The position numbers and the translations under genes are program-made. 10,921 nucleotides of DNA from contig JAKFUJ010000361.1 of NCBI GenBank assembly GCA_021732805.1, forward strand, positions 1-10,921, given 5' to 3'. Shown here one piece after another: positions 6,473-10,921 of this stretch. The stretch is from Betaproteobacteria bacterium. Its GTDB lineage: Bacteria; Pseudomonadota; Gammaproteobacteria; Burkholderiales; SG8-41. Each line of letters begins with the position of its first letter. The first letter of the stretch is position 1. The notes under the pieces are model-generated. The model was given only the letters and a program-made list of their open reading frames with translations. It was not told the origin of the DNA and did no database searches.

Positions 6473-7432
6473 ATGCGCATACCGATATTTCTGTTGCTGC
6501 CATTGATGGTGGTTACCCCGGTTTCCGCGCAGAACTGGCCCGCCAAAACCGTGCGCATCATTTCGCCATTCGCTCCCGGCGGCGGCAACGATACGCTTTC
6601 GCGCCTGATCGCCGGTTCATTGAGCATGCCCGCGCGCCTCGGGCAACAGGTGATCGTCGAAAACCGCCCCGGCGCCAACACCATCATCGGCACCGAGTTT
6701 GTGGTGAAATCCCCGCCCGATGGTTACACGCTGATCGTGTTGCCCAATGCGATCACCATCAATCCGCATCTGTACCGCAAGCTGCCGTTTGATGTGACCA
6801 AAGACCTTGCGCCGGTCACACAGATCGGCACCAGCCCGCTGATTCTGGTGGTGCATCCGTCGTTTCCGGCACGCACCACCAAGGAGTTTCTCGTGTTAGC
6901 GCGTGCACGGCCCAACGACATCACCAACGGTTCATCCGGCAGCGGCTCGCTGGGGCATCTTGTCGGGGCGTTGATGGATATCACGGTGGGCACCAAGCTC
7001 GTTCATGTGCCATACAAGGGCACGGCACTCGCGGTGACGGAACTGCTCGGCGGTCAGATTGTGCTGTCGTTTGCTTCAGCCATTACGGTCATGCCGCACG
7101 TCCGGTCGGGACGTCTGCGTGCCATTGCAGTGACCGGACCCAAGCGCTCGCCCGCGTTGCCGGATATTCCGGCGATTGCCGAGACCGTACCCGGATTTTC
7201 TGCCGAACTGTGGTACGCGATGTTCGCGCCGGCCAATACGCCGGCGGACATCATCAATCGTCTGAACAGGGAAGTGGGGGAAGTCCTCACCCAGCCGGAC
7301 ATCCGTGAAAAACTTTCGGCTCAGGGTGTGGAGACGCAAACCAGCACGCCGCAGGAAATGACAAAACTGATCGCGTCCGATATCCGCAAATGGGAGAAAG
7401 TCGTCAAGGCCACCGGCACACGCATCGACTGA
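6473..7432 (+). CDS. Bug/TctC-family periplasmic solute-binding protein, complete
   Basis: The protein has 319 residues. ATG 6473 is chosen because AGGAGA (6461-6466) lies 6 bases upstream and the protein then begins with a clean signal peptide (MRIPIFLLLPLMVV..VSA|QN, cleavage after residue 19). The upstream in-frame ATG at 6395 would place a charged tail before it. Landmarks: WPAKTVRIISPFAPGGGND, VIVENRPGANTIIGTEFV, SPPDGYTLIVL, KLVHVPYKGTALAVTELLGGQ and the final helix WEKVVKATG. It follows the TonB-like gene by 74 bases on the same strand and could share its transcript. No permease genes are nearby. It converges on the CoA-transferase gene with a 27-base gap in which I see no terminator. 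Confidence 0.93.
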   Translation: MRIPIFLLLPLMVVTPVSAQNWPAKTVRIISPFAPGGGNDTLSRLIAGSLSMPARLGQQVIVENRPGANTIIGTEFVVKSPPDGYTLIVLPNAITINPHLYRKLPFDVTKDLAPVTQIGTSPLILVVHPSFPARTTKEFLVLARARPNDITNGSSGSGSLGHLVGALMDITVGTKLVHVPYKGTALAVTELLGGQIVLSFASAITVMPHVRSGRLRAIAVTGPKRSPALPDIPAIAETVPGFSAELWYAMFAPANTPADIINRLNREVGEVLTQPDIREKLSAQGVETQTSTPQEMTKLIASDIRKWEKVVKATGTRID

Positions 7433-7459
7433 CGCTGATCGCACCAGTCAACACGGGAA

Positions 7460-8872
7460 TCACGCCGGTCTTGCCGGCCACACCGGCTGGCTGTGCCCCA
7501 GCGGCACCATGGTCCGCGCCCACCGCGGCGGCGTCTCCGACATACGCAATACCGGCGACAGGTGTTGCAGCCGGCCGACCGGCGTTTCACTCGTCATCGA
7601 CCAGCGTTTGAGTTCATCCGGCGTAAAGTCCTTCGCCACATTTTTCAGCTCCGCTACCGGCACTTGGCCTCGACTGACCAGCCAGCGTCCGACTTGCGCC
7701 AGTGAAATCCGCACATGCCAGCTGCCGCCTTCACGCGCGCGGCGACCCAGCGCCACCATGGCGCCGAACGCCATCAGATAACCCGTCAGGAAGTCGATCG
7801 CCGATACCGGATAGAACTGCGGGCCGGGTGCGGCGCCGGGAAACACCTCCCCCTGGCGAGTAGTGATACCGCTGACCGTCTGGATCACCGTGTCGAAGCC
7901 ACGACGCGAGGCCCAAGGTCCGACATGACCAAATGCGCACAGGGAAACCACGACCATGCCCGGGCGCAGTGCAGCCAGCGCTTCGGGCGAAAAGCCGCGA
8001 CCGGCCAGTGTTCCGGGGCGGTAGCCCTGCGAGAACACATCGGCTTCGCGTACAAGTCCGCGCAGGATTTCCTTTTGTTTTTGGTCGCGGAGATCAAGAT
8101 GTGCCGAGAGTTTGCCGTGTCCGGTGTCGTACTCCTGACGGCCAAGGCTCGGCAGGTGTTCGGCGCTGATTTTCAGCACATCGGCGCCATGTTCGGCCAG
8201 CGTACGGCCACAGGTCGGTCCAGCGATGACACGCGTCAGGTCGAGCACGCGGATGCCCGACAGCGGTCGGTCGCCCGGGGGCGATGGTTCAGCCGGGCTG
8301 TCAGCGATCTTGATGATTTCCATCAACGGCAGTGACGCCACCGCCATGCCCTGCGGGTGCTGCGCCCACTCGTCCATCGTACGCACCATGCCACCCGCAC
8401 CCTTGGCGGCAATGATTGCCTCTTCGAGTTCGAGCGCATCCCACTGCGCCACAGCCTTGCGTACGGTCTCGCGGTCTTCGGGCACACCCAGCACTTTCAG
8501 CGCGGCGGCACGGTGATTCGGAAAATTGCAGTGCAGATAACTCCAGCGCCCGTTCTTCGCCGGATAGGTGCCCATGACCGCATTGGGTGCCGGCGAAACA
8601 TAAGTGCCATCGATGGTCAGATAGTGTCCGCTGCGCAGCGATGCCGTCGCCTGACGGGTATCGACGGCAACACGCTGTTCGCGCCCGGTGCGCAGCTTCC
8701 ACAAGTCTGAAGCGGCGAGTCCGACCGCAGCCAGCGTGGCAGCAGCAGTCTCACTGATGCGGAAGGGTGTAGGCAGTACTGGATCGGCGCCACCCGTGAT
8801 CTCGACAACGTCAGCGAGTGTCTCGGACCAGCCGGCTAACGGCAGAATGGTGCGCAGTGCGGCGTTGCTCAT
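7460..8872 (-). CDS. Type III CoA-transferase (CaiB/BaiF family), apparently with C-terminal-type half first
   Basis: This 470-residue protein transfers CoA between carboxylic acids in the cytoplasm. The canonical family N-terminus (LSGIRVLDLTRVIAGPTCGR) appears only at residues 204-223. It is followed by AEHGADVLKI, GHGKLSAHLDLRD, READVFSQGYRPG and AIDFLTGYLMAFGAMVAL, in which D360 aligns with the catalytic Asp of the family (as in formyl-CoA transferase and methylacyl-CoA racemase). Residues 50-190 look instead like the second half of such enzymes (REQRVAVDTRQATASL, GTYPAKNGRWSYLHCNFPNH). The end (RWARTMVPLG) is a normal family terminus. The protein therefore seems to be a partial duplication or permutation. 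The start ATG 8872-8870 has only a weak ribosome site (AGAAAG). The substrate is unknown. Confidence 0.87.
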   Translation of the reverse strand: MSNAALRTILPLAGWSETLADVVEITGGADPVLPTPFRISETAAATLAAVGLAASDLWKLRTGREQRVAVDTRQATASLRSGHYLTIDGTYVSPAPNAVMGTYPAKNGRWSYLHCNFPNHRAAALKVLGVPEDRETVRKAVAQWDALELEEAIIAAKGAGGMVRTMDEWAQHPQGMAVASLPLMEIIKIADSPAEPSPPGDRPLSGIRVLDLTRVIAGPTCGRTLAEHGADVLKISAEHLPSLGRQEYDTGHGKLSAHLDLRDQKQKEILRGLVREADVFSQGYRPGTLAGRGFSPEALAALRPGMVVVSLCAFGHVGPWASRRGFDTVIQTVSGITTRQGEVFPGAAPGPQFYPVSAIDFLTGYLMAFGAMVALGRRAREGGSWHVRISLAQVGRWLVSRGQVPVAELKNVAKDFTPDELKRWSMTSETPVGRLQHLSPVLRMSETPPRWARTMVPLGHSQPVWPARPA

Positions 8873-8933
8873 GGTTCAGACTTTCTCTTAACAGAACACG
8901 GGCGATGCAGATGATTATTCAGGGGGGTCGGTG

Positions 8934-8939
8934 ATCATA
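8934..8939 (-). promoter_or_regulatory. Possible -10 element for the CoA-transferase gene
   Basis: Minus strand reads TATGAT (five of six) about 62 bases before the start codon, within the 185-base gap 8873-9057. No good -35 at 16-18 bases. Nothing else recognisable is seen in this gap, and no clear terminator follows the frameshifted TctC gene that ends at 9058. Confidence 0.25.
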
Positions 8940-9057
8940 TACAGATGTATCGCAAACACGGTTTCCCGTTATCAAGATACGAACAGCACCGGCAGCAACT
9001 GCTCAAAACCAATCGGACTCAAATCACCATCAAAACGCTCGGTCGCCCGCAACGACG

Positions 9058-10022
9058 CTATTGCGCTTTTATTCCGGCCTGCTTGATCCCCCGCCGCCAC
9101 TGATCACTCTCGGTACTGATGTGCCTGGCGAATTCCGCGGGCGTGCCACCCACGGCCTCGGGGCCGTCAGCGGTAATGCGCTTGATCATGTCCGGTGCGT
9201 GCATGGCCCTGGCGGTCTCGGCGGCAATCCTGTCGACGATGGCTTTCGGCGTCGCTTTCGGTGCAATGAGGCCGTACCAGTTGACGACGACAACGCCGGG
9301 CACGCCAGCCTCGGCGAGCGTGGGCGTGTCGGGCATTGCCGGCGCACGTTTGGCCTGTGACACCGCCAGCGCGCGCAAACGTCCGCTCTTGATGTGGGTC
9401 TGCGCCGAGATGATGGTCGCAAACGACATGTTGATGCGCCCGCCGACCAGGTCCGCATAAGCGGCGCCCATGCCTTTGTACGGAACATGGGTCATGCTGG
9501 TGCCGGGGCGATGCCCAGCAGTTCGGTGGTCATGTGGATCGGGCTGCCGATGCCGGATGACGCGTAGTTCAGCTTGCCCGGATCCGCTTTCGCGTATTTG
9601 ACCAGATCGAGCGCCGATTTGACCGGCAGCGACGGATGCACCACCAGCACATAACCCTGCGCGGTGACCAGCGACACCGGCGCAAAATCATGCGCCGCAT
9701 TGAGGCGGGATTTGTAGAGCAGCGGGTAGATTGCCGTGGTGGCGCTGATCATCATCAGCGTGTGCCCGTCAGGCACGGCATCATCCAGAATTTCCAGCGC
9801 AATCAGGCTGCCTGCGCCGGGGCGATTGTCGACGATCACGCTTTGTCCGAGCGCTTCGGTAAAACTGGCTGCGACGCTGCGCGTCACGGTATCCATGCCG
9901 CCGCCGGCAGCCAGCGGCACGATCACCCGCATCGGCCGGCTCGGAAATGTCTGGGCGTAAGCCGCGGTTGTTGCCAGCGCGAAAAACAGCGCGAGCGCCC
10001 TCATGCCGATATTGCTGTTCAT
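9058..10022 (-). pseudogene. Bug/TctC-family solute-binding protein gene with a one-base frameshift
   Basis: The start ATG 10022-10020 has GGAGGGGG upstream and a signal peptide ending AYA|QT after residue 23. The first part (to about 9504) holds FPSRPMRVIVPLAAGGGMD, VIVDNRPGAGSLIA, VPDGHTLMM and SSGIGSPIHMTTELLGIA, then ends out of frame as PAPA and a stop. The rest of the family sequence continues in the next frame from about 9508 down to 9058 (GTSMTHVPYKGMGAAYADLVGG ... WRRGIKQAG). The span is 965 bases, one short of 322 codons, so a single lost base in the GCCCCGGC stretch near 9502-9509 explains it; the original was probably GCCGCCGGC or similar. Both parts are otherwise intact, pointing to a recent mutation or a sequencing error. 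Confidence 0.85.
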
Positions 10023-10130
10023 GGCACCCCCTCCAACCTGTATTTGTTTGTTGTTGGCTTCCGGAGGAAGATGCCACGGAACCAACGCTGCCCGCAACCC
10101 GTATCCGGCGGGGCTGTTTGCTGCTTGCTC

Positions 10131-10721
10131 TCAGCGCAAAAGCAACTGTCCGGCCATCCAGCGCGCATCGCATGCCCGCCTTGGGCCGTCATGCTCTGAC
10201 GCCACTACTGCCCCGTCAAACAGCACGACCAGCGCACCTGCGGTTGCCGCGGGGTTGGCCACTCCAGCCGCCCGAGTCCACTCCACGAATTTGCCGTGCA
10301 GCCATTCACGCTGTTTTGCGGCCACTAGACGTGCCGGGTGTTCGGGATCGCTCAGTTCGGCCACCACGTGCTGCAGCGGGCAACCGCGAAAATCGGGCGA
10401 TTTCGTCATATCGACAACCCAGTCGAAAAAACGCAGCGCGCGTTCTGCAGGTGGCGTATCGATGACATAGGCCTCGATCTCCGCCCTAGCGCTGGTGACA
10501 CGGCGCTCGATGTGGGCCGCTACCAGATCATCCTTGCAACCAAAATGCAGGTAGAGAGAAGCCTTGGCCGCACCGGCTTCGGCCAGAACCCGGTCAATGC
10601 CGACGGCGCGCACGCCCTCCGTGTAGAACAGGCGGTCAGCCGTATTGAGCAGCCGTTCGCGGACACCGGGCTGCAGTGCCGGAGGGGACTTGATCTTGGC
10701 TGAAGTTTTTTTTGCTGGCAT
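10131..10721 (-). CDS. TetR/AcrR-family transcriptional repressor
   Basis: This 196-residue protein has the classic N-terminal TetR helix-turn-helix at about residues 20-70: RERLLNTADRLFYTEGVRAV, then GIDRVLAEAGAAKASLYLHF and KDDLVAAHIERR. The C-terminal half is the ligand-binding/dimer domain, with RGCPLQHVVAELSDPEHPARL typical of the YxaF/LmrA-like branch of the family. A lysine-rich stretch precedes the DNA-binding domain (MPAKKTSAKIKSPP). It is divergent from the short-chain dehydrogenase gene, and two palindromic operators lie between them, so it most likely represses both genes until a small ligand binds. It lies 108 bases upstream of the frameshifted TctC gene on the same strand. There is no Shine-Dalgarno before the ATG, and its promoter places transcription start at the ATG. 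Confidence 0.9.
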   Translation of the reverse strand: MPAKKTSAKIKSPPALQPGVRERLLNTADRLFYTEGVRAVGIDRVLAEAGAAKASLYLHFGCKDDLVAAHIERRVTSARAEIEAYVIDTPPAERALRFFDWVVDMTKSPDFRGCPLQHVVAELSDPEHPARLVAAKQREWLHGKFVEWTRAAGVANPAATAGALVVLFDGAVVASEHDGPRRACDARWMAGQLLLR

Positions 10722-10724
10722 GAC

Positions 10725-10753
10725 TTGACAATACAGACAGATCTGTCTACAGT
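10725..10753 (+). promoter_or_regulatory. Promoter of the short-chain dehydrogenase gene
   Basis: TTGACA (10725-10730), a 17-base spacer, then TACAGT (10748-10753; four of six). The first operator palindrome fills the spacer, so bound repressor would block RNA polymerase directly. Transcription should start near 10760, giving a leader of about 50 bases. Confidence 0.65.
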
Positions 10754-10756
10754 CAA
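10728..10756 (-). promoter_or_regulatory. Promoter of the TetR repressor gene, probably leaderless
   Basis: On the minus strand TTGACT (10756-10751) and TATTGT (10733-10728) are 17 bases apart. The start of transcription would be at or next to the A of the TetR ATG (10721). It overlaps the opposite promoter almost completely: each -35 overlaps the other's -10. Confidence 0.55.
10735..10748. promoter_or_regulatory. TetR operator 1 (AGACAGATCTGTCT)
   Basis: A perfect 14-base palindrome lying in the spacer of both divergent promoters. The identity with operator 2 extends to 17 bases when one copy is inverted (10733-10749 against 10765-10781 reversed). Confidence 0.8.
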
Positions 10757-10765
10757 TCCGAATAT

Positions 10766-10779
10766 AGACAGATCTGTCT
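10766..10779. promoter_or_regulatory. TetR operator 2 (AGACAGATCTGTCT)
   Basis: An identical palindrome, 31 bases from operator 1 (about three helical turns, so on the same face of the DNA). It lies just downstream of the predicted dehydrogenase transcription start and upstream of the TetR -35, so it can add to repression of both. Confidence 0.8.
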
Positions 10780-10811
10780 GTTTTTAAATTAATTGAAAGG
10801 AGTTCGACATC

Positions 10812-10921
10812 ATGGGTTTTTCAGTAAAAGGCAAAACAGCGCTGGTGACCGGCGCCAATCGCGGCATCGGCGAAGCCATTGTGGATGCGCTGGTGAAGGC
10901 TGGCGCGGCAAAGGTTTACGC
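10812..10921 (+). CDS. Short-chain dehydrogenase/reductase (SDR), N-terminal fragment
   Basis: Only 36 codons and two bases are inside the window. ATG 10812 has AAGGAG (10797-10802) 9 bases upstream. The protein begins MGFSVKGKTALVTGANRGIG, with the SDR cofactor motif TGxxxGIG at residues 13-20 (TGANRGIG), followed by EAIVDALVKAGAAKVYA, so it is a classical NAD(P)-dependent SDR. It is divergent from the TetR gene and is the likely regulated target. The active-site YxxxK lies outside the window, so the substrate cannot be inferred. Confidence 0.9.
   Translation, partial: MGFSVKGKTALVTGANRGIGEAIVDALVKAGAAKVY

Noticed and set aside
9500..9512. Programmed -1 frameshifting in the TctC gene
   Set aside because: The CCCC run alone is a weak slip site, no stimulatory structure or upstream Shine-Dalgarno-like signal is apparent, and the family is not known to use frameshifting.

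Overview
The window is GC-rich and looks like a betaproteobacterial (Burkholderiales-type) chromosome. The main reason is four Bug/TctC-type periplasmic solute-binding proteins in 11 kb, an expansion typical of that group, together with a type III CoA-transferase, a ketopantoate-reductase-like protein and a RamB/ScfR-like regulator. No phage, IS, CRISPR, rRNA or tRNA features are visible, and no gene-free stretch exceeds about 190 bases.

Layout. 1-485 (-): 5' part of a TctC-like gene running off the left edge. 599-1195 (+): an AhpD/carboxymuconolactone-decarboxylase-like gene with an in-frame TGA exactly where the second Cys of the CxxC motif belongs. A hairpin with a GGUCU apical loop follows at the distance expected for a bacterial SECIS, so I read it as one selenoprotein of 198 residues rather than two short ORFs or a pseudogene. 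1278-2258 (+): a complete TctC gene. 2341-2607 (+): an 88-residue SemiSWEET/PQ-loop protein, followed by a strong terminator at 2653-2678 that can serve both strands. 2714-3805 (-): a ketopantoate-reductase-like oxidoreductase, divergent from 3973-5535 (+), an XRE-family regulator with degenerate IrrE-like and C-terminal Cys-containing regions. Their shared intergenic region carries phased ATTTSACA repeats. 5535-6398 (+): a TonB-like proline-rich membrane protein overlapping the regulator by one base. 6473-7432 (+): a complete TctC gene. 7460-8872 (-): a CaiB/BaiF CoA-transferase with an unusual half order. 9058-10022 (-): a TctC gene broken by a one-base frameshift. 10131-10721 (-): a TetR repressor. 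10812-right edge (+): the start of a short-chain dehydrogenase, controlled by overlapping divergent promoters with two copies of a perfect palindromic operator.

How it fits together (inference): the region looks like accessory organic-acid/acyl-CoA metabolism. It has periplasmic carboxylate-binding proteins without their TctA/TctB membrane partners in view, a CoA-transferase, NAD(P)-dependent oxidoreductases and local regulators. The most notable element is the selenocysteine-containing AhpD-like protein, which implies that the host encodes SelA/SelB/SelC/SelD elsewhere.
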